Below are positions 8,302 through 14,421 of a stretch of 37,226 bases of DNA, piece by piece (position 1 is the stretch's first letter; each line of letters starts with the position of its first letter). The stretch covers positions 1 to 37,226 of the forward strand of contig CALFYC010000233.1 of assembly GCA_937952895.1 (NCBI GenBank), read 5' to 3'. The DNA comes from an uncultured Neisseriaceae bacterium (GTDB lineage Bacteria > Pseudomonadota > Gammaproteobacteria > Burkholderiales > UBA11063). The notes beneath the pieces were generated by a model. That model was not told the origin of the DNA, ran no database searches, and saw only the letters and a list, made by a program, of their open reading frames with translations. A program made the translations under genes and the position numbers.

Positions 8302-8574
8302 CTACCAGTCGAATGTTTCAGTTTCTTCTGCTTTAATTGCAAATGAAACTTTGTCTATTGAGGGATGTGTTAATTCATTAGAAATTTTTGTCATAATTTC
8401 TTGATTAACTTGTCTGTACAAAACGATTTTAATTTCGTTTTTTAATGGAATTGCTTTTGGAGGTTCGCTGCCTGTTAAACCTGAACTTATATTATCTACA
8501 TAGAATTTATAAGCTCTTGTTGCAGCAGAATCAAACTCTCCTTTTGCGGTTATAGTTAAGATACATTTGTTCAT
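8302..8574 (-). CDS. Hypothetical 90-aa protein
   Basis: Start at 8574 has GGAG 6 nt upstream; the reading frame upstream runs into the promoter, so the longer version is unlikely. It has beta-rich edges (CILTITAKGEF; KIVLYRQVNQEIM; KVSFAIKAEE) and ends acidic (EETETFDW). Family unknown. First gene of a three-gene unit with 7612-8292 and 7305-7652. Confidence 0.6.
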   Translation of the reverse strand: MNKCILTITAKGEFDSAATRAYKFYVDNISSGLTGSEPPKAIPLKNEIKIVLYRQVNQEIMTKISNELTHPSIDKVSFAIKAEETETFDW

Positions 8575-8593
8575 ATGAATCTCCAGTTTTGCA

Positions 8594-8611
8594 TCAAAAA
8601 AAATTTTAACA
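8594..8611 (-). promoter_or_regulatory. Repeated phage promoter motif, variant -10
   Basis: Minus strand TTGTTAAAATTTTTTTTGAT; -10 reads TAAAAT rather than TATAAT. Confidence 0.6.
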
Positions 8612-8616
8612 AACAA

Positions 8617-8636
8617 AAAGGGGATTTCTCCCCTTT
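8617..8636 (-). terminator. Hairpin terminator
   Basis: AAAGGGGA pairs with TCCCCTTT around a 4-nt loop and is followed by TTTGTTTG on the minus strand. It overlaps the stop codon of the 73-aa gene. Confidence 0.7.
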
Positions 8637-8856
8637 AGATTATGTTTAGAAATTTTGCACTTTCATGATGGCTGCCAGTTTCCATCATTAAATTCCATGC
8701 AATTTCTTTTTTTTCGTCAGGATAATTATATGCCAAGTTATAAAAATACTTTTTTTGTATTTCTAAAATTTGATTAATAACTATCATGCTTTTACAGTGT
8801 TTTCTTAATTCCTTCAGAAGACACATTATTTCGAACATCTTGTGATAAATGTTCAT
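8635..8856 (-). CDS. Hypothetical 73-aa protein
   Basis: Excellent SD (AAGGAGG, 6 nt) lying inside the end of the upstream membrane-protein gene; the two overlap by 65 nt in different frames. Helical, basic, with a Lys/Tyr-rich middle and no membrane segment. No family recognised. Confidence 0.55.
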   Translation of the reverse strand: MNIYHKMFEIMCLLKELRKHCKSMIVINQILEIQKKYFYNLAYNYPDEKKEIAWNLMMETGSHHESAKFLNII

Positions 8857-9142
8857 TTTCTGCCTCCTTATTTTTTAGCAGGTTGTTGAAATGTTTTTTT
8901 TCATTTATTAATGTTGAGTAACATATAAATGATATAATTGACACACATATTGAAACTGTACTGTGCATTATGGCTTCGATGAATTCTTTACTTGGATTTT
9001 TAAAAAATATTATAGTTATGTATCCTAATAGAGATGCTATTGCTACAACTATGTCATCTTCTTTATATTTATTAATTGCTTTGCCAATCAACAAACCCAT
9101 TAATGCTGCATAAATATACAATACAGCTATTTCATTAGACAT
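8792..9142 (-). CDS. Membrane protein (116 aa)
   Basis: SD AGGAG, 6 nt before ATG. Three hydrophobic segments (residues about 5-22, 32-47, 58-80), then a charged helical tail of about 35 residues rich in Glu/Lys. Function unknown; size and topology would allow a holin-like or host-membrane role, but nothing proves it. Confidence 0.6.
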   Translation of the reverse strand: MSNEIAVLYIYAALMGLLIGKAINKYKEDDIVVAIASLLGYITIIFFKNPSKEFIEAIMHSTVSICVSIISFICYSTLINEKKHFNNLLKNKEAENEHLSQDVRNNVSSEGIKKTL

Positions 9143-9176
9143 TGTTTGCTCCTTTAGAAATAAAGTCTAATTTAAG

Positions 9177-9193
9177 TCAAAAAATTTTTAACA
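9177..9193 (-). promoter_or_regulatory. Repeated phage promoter motif, variant
   Basis: Minus strand ATTGTTAAAAATTTTTTGAC; keeps TTGTTA and TTGA but the -10 is TAAAAA. Confidence 0.55.
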
Positions 9194-9199
9194 ATTTAA

Positions 9200-9219
9200 G
9201 GCCATCTAATAAGACGGCC
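9200..9219 (-). terminator. Hairpin after the coiled-coil gene
   Basis: GGCCGTC pairs with GATGGCC (one G-T wobble) around TTATTA on the minus strand. Confidence 0.55.
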
Positions 9220-9225
9220 AGTAAA

Positions 9226-9861
9226 TCATTTTTTATTTAATAACTTAGTTATTGTATCTTCTAAGTTGGTAATTCCTCCATTGACATTAATAAGTTTTGT
9301 TTTGAAGCGTTTTACAATTGTGTTGCGATTAATGAAGTCTGTCATCAATAGCACATAATCTGAATTTATCATTGCACTTTCAAGTTGTGTATTATTGTGT
9401 TGCTCAGAAGACGCAAATTTAAAAATACATTTATCTGACAATTCATTATTTTGAATCAGCAATTGTTGTTGTTTTGGCAACAAGCCAGCTATGTATAGCG
9501 TGAGTTTTTTGCTTTTCATTGTTGTTGCTTTTAGATTTGCCAATTCATCTGCTTTGGCATCTAACTTTTCGTGAGCTTTTTGTAGTTCATTTTGCAAGTT
9601 AGCAAGTTGTTTTTTAAGTTCTTTGTTTTCAATGATTTCTTGAAAAACTAAGTTCACATTTGGTATTAACCATTTAGCTACATTGTCCCATTTGTCTTGT
9701 GGGATTGCTAAATTTGCTTTATTTTGAATTGCAAAGAAATGCTTTTGAATGAGCTCTCTTGTTGGTGTTTCGCCACTTTCTTTTAGCAGTTTTACTACTT
9801 CTTTTGTTGCTTTTGTTTGACTTTCGTGAGAGAAAGAAATTCTTGTACCTGTTGCACTCAT
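9226..9861 (-). CDS. Coiled-coil protein with possible DUF2325-like C-terminal domain
   Basis: 211 aa, SD GGAG. N-terminal 70 residues are helical (KATKEVVKLLKESGETPTRE), reminiscent of a KfrA-type DNA-binding start. Residues about 75-115 form a coiled coil (LKKQLANLQNELQKAHEKL). The last 90 residues (LTLYIAGLLP ... SDYVLLMTDFINRNTI ... KLINVNGGITNLEDTI) follow the pattern I associate with DUF2325: a start strand, an aDxVxxxTD-like centre and a closing helix. This match is tentative. Single-gene unit. Confidence 0.5.
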   Translation of the reverse strand: MSATGTRISFSHESQTKATKEVVKLLKESGETPTRELIQKHFFAIQNKANLAIPQDKWDNVAKWLIPNVNLVFQEIIENKELKKQLANLQNELQKAHEKLDAKADELANLKATTMKSKKLTLYIAGLLPKQQQLLIQNNELSDKCIFKFASSEQHNNTQLESAMINSDYVLLMTDFINRNTIVKRFKTKLINVNGGITNLEDTITKLLNKK

Positions 9862-9886
9862 GATGTTCTCCAGAAATTAAATTAAG

Positions 9887-9904
9887 TACAAAAAAATTAT
9901 AACA
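9887..9904 (-). promoter_or_regulatory. Repeated phage promoter motif (coiled-coil gene)
   Basis: Minus strand ATTGTTATAATTTTTTTGTA, directly after the GGCC hairpin at 9911-9929. Confidence 0.75.
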
Positions 9905-9910
9905 ATTAAA

Positions 9911-9929
9911 AAGGCCGATTAACGGCCTT
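9911..9929 (-). terminator. Hairpin terminator of the 12-codon ORF
   Basis: AAGGCCG pairs with CGGCCTT around 5 nt, then TTTTTAATTG on the minus strand. The stop codon of the 12-residue ORF lies inside the loop. Confidence 0.7.
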
Positions 9930-9957
9930 GTTTTTTCAATTCTAAAAGTTCTTGCAT
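9919..9957 (-). CDS. Possible 12-residue peptide MQELLELKKQGR
   Basis: A tiny ORF with a strong SD (AGAGG, 6-7 nt). It is the only open frame between the terminator at 9987-10008 and the one at 9911-9929, and its stop sits in the loop of the latter. An imperfect copy of the promoter motif (ACAACATTTTTGA) lies in the upstream hairpin's 3' flank. It could be a real micropeptide or a leader for attenuation. Evidence is only the SD and placement. Confidence 0.3.
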   Translation of the reverse strand: MQELLELKKQGR

Positions 9958-9986
9958 ATTTACCTCTTTTTGGGTTTATCAAAAAT

Positions 9987-10008
9987 GTTGTATCAATTAA
10001 GATACAAC
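9987..10008 (-). terminator. Hairpin terminator after the 135-aa gene
   Basis: Perfect 8-bp stem GTTGTATC/GATACAAC around 6 nt, followed by ATTTTTG on the minus strand. Confidence 0.7.
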
Positions 10009-10024
10009 ACTTTTGAGTTACTAA

Positions 10025-10432
10025 TTAGATTTTAGAAGCGTTATAGCGTTCACGTTCATGAATGCGCTTGTTCTTCAAGTCATCAAGTTCATCAATCAAG
10101 CGTAGCTTTGCCATTTCGTTTTCATGATGTTTGTCTTCGCGTGTCATTGCTGCTTCACGTCCTGCACGTTTATCAGCTACCACGTTATTCAAAATCATTA
10201 CGCTCAAATTAGTAACTTGCTTGAATACTTCAACAACTGCATTGTTAGTATCTTTCAATTCACCTTCATCAAATTGGTAATCCAAGTTGCTTTCAAGGAT
10301 TAATTCATCAATTTTGATTTCTTTCGATGGTACGCCACGAACAATAACATCGCCAATTGTGCGTTCTGGTACTTGACCAGTGGCAATAGACAAACCTTTG
10401 AGGCTAATTTTACAAGAAGATGCGTCTTTCAT
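10025..10432 (-). CDS. Hypothetical 135-aa protein with charged helical tail
   Basis: Start at 10432 (SD GGAG, 6 nt); the longer frame runs into CA-repeat DNA and is unlikely. N-terminal 70 residues look beta-rich (CKISLKGLSIATGQV; IGDVIVRGVPSKEIKIDELIL). The C-terminal 50 residues are a highly charged helix (DKRAGREAAMTREDKHHENEM ... RERY). No family recognised. Confidence 0.6.
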   Translation of the reverse strand: MKDASSCKISLKGLSIATGQVPERTIGDVIVRGVPSKEIKIDELILESNLDYQFDEGELKDTNNAVVEVFKQVTNLSVMILNNVVADKRAGREAAMTREDKHHENEMAKLRLIDELDDLKNKRIHERERYNASKI

Positions 10433-10593
10433 AATATACTCCGCCATATAAACACACACAATAAACACACACACGCCTGTTCATTGTCAGTGTTAAATAT
10501 TGATTGGCTAGTTACGATTTGCTTTTGGCCTTAATTTTAAAATGGCCTACGGCTAAATCAAGTTAAAAATAGTGATGCGACAAAATTATCACA
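10433..10593 (-). promoter_or_regulatory. Long 5' leader with CA/GT repeats
   Basis: About 160 nt between promoter and start. It contains a hairpin of TGGCC/GGCCA around an AT-rich loop (about 10526-10546), the string GGCCTACGGCTA also found at 13448-13459, and two short ACACACA tracts just before the SD. No ORF with an SD is visible. Confidence 0.35.
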
Positions 10594-10610
10594 TCAAAAA
10601 AATTATAACA
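10594..10610 (-). promoter_or_regulatory. Repeated phage promoter motif (135-aa gene)
   Basis: Minus strand CTGTTATAATTTTTTTGATG, matching the consensus, with the long leader described at 10433-10593. Confidence 0.7.
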
Positions 10611-10625
10611 GTTTAGAGAAAAGTG

Positions 10626-10649
10626 CACTGGCACAATTAAGCACCAGTG
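10626..10649 (-). terminator. Hairpin terminator
   Basis: CACTGG pairs with CCAGTG around 12 nt, then GCACTTTTC on the minus strand. Confidence 0.55.
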
Positions 10650-10660
10650 ATACAATCGGC

Positions 10661-11101
10661 TTATTTTTTAAATAAGTCTGCTAAATTAATAGCATGCACT
10701 TTAACTTCTACTTCACCTCTTTCCATTGCCTCTACAACTTCTCGTGGAAGAACATCTTTAATATCGAATGGCAGTTCTGAATCGGTTTTGATGTCTTGCT
10801 CTTGTTCATTTTTGCAATCATCACATTCACATGCAATTTCGATATTGTTTTTAACAATGAATTTTATTAACTGTTTGCTGTTGCCACCAAATGTTATTGT
10901 TAATAATTCTTCAATTTGCTCATTACTGAGTTTATTGAACTTTTCTTTTACCACTGAATATAATGCAATTGTGCCAATGGCTACCGATGTTTTTGAGCTA
11001 CTTTCAAGCACTGTTTCTTTTGTTTCGGTAAAGAAGCGAAATGCATTTAAGTTGCCTAATGTTAATCCCATTGCTGCTAAAAGAATTTGAATTGGATTCA
11101 T
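10661..11101 (-). CDS. Hypothetical 146-aa protein
   Basis: SD GGAG, 9 nt. N-terminus is hydrophobic (IQILLAAMGLTLGNLNAF), possibly a signal anchor. The middle has CECDDC, a possible metal-binding cluster, then an acidic segment and a basic tail ending DLFKK. No family recognised. It is served by two tandem promoter copies. Confidence 0.6.
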   Translation of the reverse strand: MNPIQILLAAMGLTLGNLNAFRFFTETKETVLESSSKTSVAIGTIALYSVVKEKFNKLSNEQIEELLTITFGGNSKQLIKFIVKNNIEIACECDDCKNEQEQDIKTDSELPFDIKDVLPREVVEAMERGEVEVKVHAINLADLFKK

Positions 11102-11154
11102 ATTTTAATACTCCGAGTTTTGGATAGTGTGAATCAATAAAGGCTATTAATTCA

Positions 11155-11171
11155 TCAAAAAGATTATAACA
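11155..11171 (-). promoter_or_regulatory. Repeated phage promoter motif, proximal of a tandem pair
   Basis: Minus strand ATTGTTATAATCTTTTTGATG, 55 nt before the start of the 146-aa gene. Confidence 0.7.
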
Positions 11172-11180
11172 ATTTTTAAG

Positions 11181-11214
11181 AACAATTTTGCGAAGTTAAT
11201 AATAGTTTTGTTCA
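11181..11214 (-). terminator. Stem-loop between tandem promoters
   Basis: GAACAA pairs with TTGTTC on the minus strand, then TTAAAAATTG. A transcript from the distal promoter could end here as an RNA of about 40 nt. Confidence 0.35.
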
Positions 11215-11228
11215 AACAGATTATAACA
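11212..11228 (-). promoter_or_regulatory. Repeated phage promoter motif, distal of a tandem pair
   Basis: Minus strand ATTGTTATAATCTGTTTGAAC, 57 nt upstream of the proximal copy. Confidence 0.65.
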
Positions 11229-11271
11229 ATTTTAGTGTCATAACCTGTTCAACTTTTAGTCTTAGATGATT

Positions 11272-11712
11272 TTAACTAACTTCAGCAATTGCTTTATTTG
11301 CTAAGGCATCAGCAATTTCATTACCTTCAATGCCAGAATGCCCTTTTACATATACAGCTGTGACACTGTGTTTAGATAATTCTGCATCTAATTGTTCCCA
11401 TAAATCTCTATTAGCAATTGGTTTTTTACTCTTGCCAATCCAATTTGTAGCTTTCCAATTAGCAAGCCAAGAATTAATGCCTTGAACAACATAATTAGAA
11501 TCGGTATATAATGTCACATCACAATTTAATTTTAGAGCTTCTAATCCTTTTAGGGCTGCCAAAATTTCCATCTGATTATTTGTCACATTATTACCGCCAT
11601 AACCATACAGTTCTTTGCGCATATTCTTTTCTTTGCACAATAACAAACAGCCCCAACCACCGCGACCAGGATTGCCTTTACTCGCACCATCAGCATAAAT
11701 ATCAACTTTCAT
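11272..11712 (-). CDS. rnhA: Ribonuclease HI
   Basis: 146 aa, full length for the family. All catalytic residues are present: D8 (YADGASKGNPG), E49 (NQMEILAAL), D71 (YTDSNYV), D135 (NEIADALANK), plus H125 in the GHSGIEGN loop. It cleaves RNA in RNA-DNA hybrids and so would remove primers or R-loops during phage replication. Its ATG overlaps the stop of the upstream 34-aa ORF (ATGA), so translation is probably coupled. In E. coli RNase HI binds the SSB tip, which is notable given the LPF tips in this phage. Confidence 0.95.
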   Translation of the reverse strand: MKVDIYADGASKGNPGRGGWGCLLLCKEKNMRKELYGYGGNNVTNNQMEILAALKGLEALKLNCDVTLYTDSNYVVQGINSWLANWKATNWIGKSKKPIANRDLWEQLDAELSKHSVTAVYVKGHSGIEGNEIADALANKAIAEVS

Positions 11713-11813
11713 AACACATACTCCACAATAATTCCAAAAAGGACAAGAACAACCATAGCAACATCAAGAACAGAAGCTTTTGAATCATTGCCATCATTAG
11801 GAATCAATTTCAT
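11709..11813 (-). CDS. Small single-span membrane protein (34 aa)
   Basis: SD AGGTG, 5-6 nt before ATG at 11813. Polar 14-residue start (MKLIPNDGNDSKAS), then one hydrophobic helix (LDVAMVVLVLFGIIVEYVL). It ends in an ATGA overlap with rnhA and begins just after the stop of the 80-aa gene, which supports it being translated. Function unknown. Confidence 0.5.
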   Translation of the reverse strand: MKLIPNDGNDSKASVLDVAMVVLVLFGIIVEYVL

Positions 11814-11822
11814 ATTATCACC

Positions 11823-12065
11823 TCATTGACAATTAATTACTTTACCCTTGTATTCTACTTCAACCATAGAATGCTTTGGGTCTACCTTACACAAATCTTT
11901 TGCTAATGATTCCATTAACAATTTAAGATTTTGCTGTTGACGTTCCTTTTCAGAAACAACAGGAACATGAGTTGGGTTTACAACATATTCATCAGCTGCT
12001 CTATACAATAAAGCATAAAAAGCCGCAGATAAAATTGCACAACAAATACAATATTTTATAAACAT
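11823..12065 (-). CDS. Membrane-anchored 80-aa protein
   Basis: SD GAGGTG, 5 nt. An N-terminal hydrophobic helix (YCICCAILSAAFYALLY) is followed by a polar domain of about 60 residues. One could read it as an anchored or secreted protein. Two Cys remain in the soluble part. First gene of the 11272-12065 unit. Family unknown. Confidence 0.6.
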   Translation of the reverse strand: MFIKYCICCAILSAAFYALLYRAADEYVVNPTHVPVVSEKERQQQNLKLLMESLAKDLCKVDPKHSMVEVEYKGKVINCQ

Positions 12066-12087
12066 ATTTCACCTCTCATTTTATTAT

Positions 12088-12104
12088 TCAAAGAAGTTAT
12101 AACA
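12088..12104 (-). promoter_or_regulatory. Repeated phage promoter motif (rnhA unit)
   Basis: Minus strand CTGTTATAACTTCTTTGAAT, 25 nt before the 80-aa gene. Confidence 0.65.
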
Positions 12105-12143
12105 GTTTAGATGTCACATGCACAAACACATGACACCACAAGT

Positions 12144-12578
12144 TTATAAATTTGCCCTAATATCCATAATTAATTTACCAAGAACATTAAGACCATTACT
12201 ACCACATTTAGCACAATTACAAACCCCAAAGTGGTTATCATGCCAATAATTACCCTCAATAATTTCAACATCACCAGTATTAATCAATAAAGACTTAAAA
12301 GGTTCTTTACTAAACTTTTGCTCTAAAGCAAATTTCATAACCTTATCTTTAATAGATGGCCAATCATCTCTTAATACAAGTTTACGTCCTTCACGCTTAG
12401 AAGTTGGTCCATCATAGAATTGAAACTTTATACGTTCATTAACATCTAAAGTCTTCATAGCCTGATAAAAAGCTTCAGTAGATTTAAATACTAAATCACC
12501 ATATATAATTTCACATTCTGCCATATTAGATAGCCAGCGATGTTCATCTCTAAACGCAGTTATTGCCATTTTGTTCAT
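12144..12578 (-). CDS. NADAR-family protein (ADP-ribose N-glycosidase fold)
   Basis: 144 aa; ATG at 12578 has AGAGG 6 nt upstream. NADAR hallmarks in order: F9...WLSNM (15-19), FKSTEAFYQAMK (31-42, with E35), DW (~74), KF (~91), LLINTGDVEIIEGN (~99-112), W...FGVC, and GLNVLGKLIMDIRANL at the end. Known NADAR proteins cleave N-glycosidic bonds of ADP-ribose-type substrates; some remove ADP-ribose from guanine bases added by DarT-type toxins. A CNCAKCGS insertion near residue 120 is unusual. Near the macrodomain and DUF4326 genes this suggests ADP-ribose-related counter-defence (inference). Confidence 0.85.
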   Translation of the reverse strand: MNKMAITAFRDEHRWLSNMAECEIIYGDLVFKSTEAFYQAMKTLDVNERIKFQFYDGPTSKREGRKLVLRDDWPSIKDKVMKFALEQKFSKEPFKSLLINTGDVEIIEGNYWHDNHFGVCNCAKCGSNGLNVLGKLIMDIRANL

Positions 12579-12617
12579 CACACACCTCTTAACATACTTA
12601 TTTACTTTTAGTCTAAT

Positions 12618-12663
12618 TTATACCTAGTACATCAAATATATCTTTAATTATACCTAGTGCATC
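12618..12663 (-). repeat. Two direct repeats upstream of the NADAR gene
   Basis: TTATACCTAGT[A/G]CATC occurs at 12618-12633 and 12648-12663, 30 bp apart. On the minus strand each contains CTAGGTATAA, so they may be tandem -10 elements (the distal one reads TATAAT) or twin operator sites. The usual promoter motif is absent before this gene. Confidence 0.5.
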
Positions 12664-12739
12664 GTGGCCAAAACATCACACAAAATACACAAAATAAATT
12701 TCAAAACTATTGACATTTAGATTGTGTATCTTCTTGATT

Positions 12740-13234
12740 TTAAAGGCTTCTATAGAACTCTCTTAGCTCCTGCAAATGACTATCAAAATACAGATTGTAT
12801 ATCTTAATATCCCTGCTCATAGCCAATCGAATCGCTTGCCCTGTGCCGCCAGTTGGTCCTCCGTCTTTTGTCCAACACACAACGAAATCTGTTGGCTCAT
12901 CTAGGTTTCTACCAAGGATTTGCATGCAGTTACGAGCATGTAGGCGCTTTGCATAATCACTACAACGATGCCAGGCTGGATGCACTTGCCCTGCCATTAC
13001 TAATGCCTGTTGCATTATTTCCTCGGAGACTATTATTCCTTTATTGTTTGTGGCATAGAATATCTCTTTCTTGCCCTTAACCACATCACAACCTCTTTCG
13101 AAGGCTGTATCTGCACCTATAGCACCACCTGAACGCAGAAGTAATCCTTTTTCGGCAAAGGATTTACCAATTTTACTCATAATGCCCAAGATATGCTCAG
13201 GTGTTTCTCTTGAGCCAATGCCAGAATATATCAT
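12740..13234 (-). CDS. SLOG-domain (DprA/LOG-like) nucleotide-binding protein
   Basis: 164 aa, SD GGAG. The start SGIGSRETPEHIL, then LLLRSGGAIGADTAFERG and GGPTGGTGQAIRLA, are the Rossmann-type SLOG motifs (GSR, GGA-GAD, GGTG). Family members bind nucleotides or nucleotide-derived ligands; phage versions are usually annotated DprA-like. Here it lacks the DNA-uptake domains of true DprA. It may sense or process ADP-ribose-type or other nucleotide signals (inference). Confidence 0.8.
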   Translation of the reverse strand: MIYSGIGSRETPEHILGIMSKIGKSFAEKGLLLRSGGAIGADTAFERGCDVVKGKKEIFYATNNKGIIVSEEIMQQALVMAGQVHPAWHRCSDYAKRLHARNCMQILGRNLDEPTDFVVCWTKDGGPTGGTGQAIRLAMSRDIKIYNLYFDSHLQELREFYRSL

Positions 13235-13258
13235 TTTATTTCTCCGATGTTGATTTAT

Positions 13259-13275
13259 TCAGTTAAATTATAACA
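13259..13275 (-). promoter_or_regulatory. Repeated phage promoter motif (SLOG gene)
   Basis: Minus strand CTGTTATAATTTAACTGAAT, 25 nt before the start codon. Confidence 0.65.
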
Positions 13276-13798
13276 GTTTTTATGTAAAATAAGATGATAC
13301 TTTTGTCATTTCGGCCAATAGGTAAAAATTGGACACTTTATAATTGGTTATTTTTTGAACGATTATAAGCAAATTCCTCGGGAAAATAAAAAATAAATTG
13401 GAATTTTTAGTTTTTGCATTTTGTCATTTCGGCCAATAGCTACTAGCGGCCTACGGCTAGCTGTTTTTGTACTGTGTATAATTAGCCATAGGCGGCGTAC
13501 CGCTAGCCAAAGGCGGCTAAGGGCTATTTACAAATTTATTTTAATCATATTATTATAGATGTTCTATTGTTCCCACTGAACATAGAACATCGTTAACTAA
13601 GCTCAAGTTCATTTCCGCATTAAAAAGTCTTATCAATATCCAAATTTATACTAAATTTAAATATCTCTAATCCTTTTTCACCTGCTTCAACTCCTTTCAC
13701 TAAGTTAAGGATATTAATTACTTTATTAGCAAATAGAAGAAATTAGTATTTAGTTACATATTTAATTGGTTATATATCAACAACTTATAAAATAGTTC
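13276..13798. other. Repeat- and hairpin-rich intergenic region (no gene)
   Basis: No ORF with an SD is visible. It holds a 21-bp direct repeat containing GTCATTTCGGCCAATAG (13301-13321 and 13419-13439), a GC-rich island at 13443-13524 with CTAGC/GCTAG (13443-13460, followed by CTGTTTTTG) and two copies of TAGCCAwAGGCGGC, and a strong hairpin at 13558-13591: GATGTTCTA/TAGAACATC plus TGTTC/GAACA with a 5-nt loop. It could be an origin, a regulatory hub or a recombination site; nothing decides between them. Confidence 0.5.
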
Positions 13799-13827
13799 TT
13801 GACACGTTTTTTTTGAATTTGTATAAT
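13799..13827 (+). promoter_or_regulatory. Perfect sigma70 consensus promoter
   Basis: TTGACA at 13799-13804, exactly 17 bp, then TATAAT at 13822-13827. Predicted start near 13834. It is the only full consensus promoter I saw in the window and lies on the plus strand, within a minus-strand region. Confidence 0.8.
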
Positions 13828-13833
13828 TGGTTT

Positions 13834-14010
13834 CAGAGGTTAATGAGTTATTAGATACCAAGCGCAGGTTGGTAGATGATAACGAGTTGTTACTTGACAT
13901 GTTGGCAAGTGACAAGGAGTTGTCAGATGCGACGTAGCGAAGGTAGATAATGTACGAATTTGAGTTTGGATGCGTAGTGAGCAGACAAACTCATATAGAT
14001 TAACAAAGTT
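13834..14010 (+). ncRNA. Candidate structured RNA downstream of the consensus promoter
   Basis: No ATG ORF with an SD follows the promoter for 240 nt. Instead there is a run of short hairpins: ACCAA/TTGGT (13857-13873), TAAC/GTTA (13879-13891), ACTTG/CAAGT (13891-13909), GACAA/TTGTC (13911-13924), and a perfect 8-bp stem TGAGTTTG/CAAACTCA (about 13960-13992), then an AT-rich run with TTTTTCTTT. The sequence GAGTTR recurs at 13845, 13884 and 13917. It could be a regulatory RNA or a structured 5' leader of the 60-aa gene. An open frame without ATG (VSEVNELLDTK...) also crosses it. Confidence 0.45.
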
Positions 14011-14078
14011 TTTCTTTATTTGTGTTGTTAAATAGCTTATAATTACTTCTTAATAAAACTAATAAAGGAATTTTAAAT

Positions 14079-14261
14079 ATGAACTATATGAACTATTTAA
14101 TAGGTGAGCCAATAACCCCATATGATAGAAATAGTATTAAATCTATTAAAATAAGGGAAAAGCAGTATAGAAAAGCTAATAAGGATAAGGGAATTGGTAA
14201 ATCAACTAAAGGGTTGACTAAGGTTCCTAAAGAACTTAGAGACATGTCAGTTTGGGATTAA
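14079..14261 (+). CDS. Small basic protein (60 aa)
   Basis: The only plus-strand gene in the left half. SD AAGGA, about 10 nt before ATG. Very rich in Lys/Arg (SIKIREKQYRKANKDKGIGK), suggesting nucleic-acid binding, with an acidic end (SVWD). It probably depends on the promoter at 13799 or on TATAAT at 14038-14043. A copy of the minus-strand promoter motif at 14363-14380 points into it, so antisense transcription is possible. No family recognised. Confidence 0.55.
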   Translation: MNYMNYLIGEPITPYDRNSIKSIKIREKQYRKANKDKGIGKSTKGLTKVPKELRDMSVWD

Positions 14262-14362
14262 CACTTATATTTTAAGTAGCTCTAATCCTTTTTAGGTTCC
14301 TATAACTTCTTTTTCTTCTATTGATTTATTTTTAACTTTTTAGTTATTATTGTTAATAAAGA

Positions 14363-14380
14363 TACAAAAAATTTATAACA
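14363..14380 (-). promoter_or_regulatory. Repeated phage promoter motif without a sense gene
   Basis: Minus strand ATGTTATAAATTTTTTGTA. The next minus-strand gene in its direction starts 1.1 kb away (13234), so its transcript would be antisense to the 60-aa gene and the structured RNA, or a separate RNA. Confidence 0.55.
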
Positions 14381-14390
14381 TTTTATTAAT

Positions 14391-14414
14391 TGCCGCTGAT
14401 TTTATACAACGGCA
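14391..14414 (-). terminator. Hairpin after the 116-aa gene
   Basis: TGCCG pairs with CGGCA on the minus strand, followed by an AT-rich run into the promoter at 14363. Confidence 0.45.
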
Positions 14415-14421
14415 TTTAATT

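Noticed and set aside
9719..9982. 87-codon minus-strand ORF
   Set aside because: Crosses a terminator and a promoter and overlaps the coiled-coil gene out of frame.
10441..10475. CA-rich repeats as a CRISPR-like array
   Set aside because: Simple dinucleotide tracts without regular spacers; no CRISPR array seen anywhere in the window.
13828..13935. ATG-less frame VSEVNELLDTK... after the consensus promoter
   Set aside because: No start codon with an SD and it would start at the transcript's first bases; mentioned with the RNA candidate instead.
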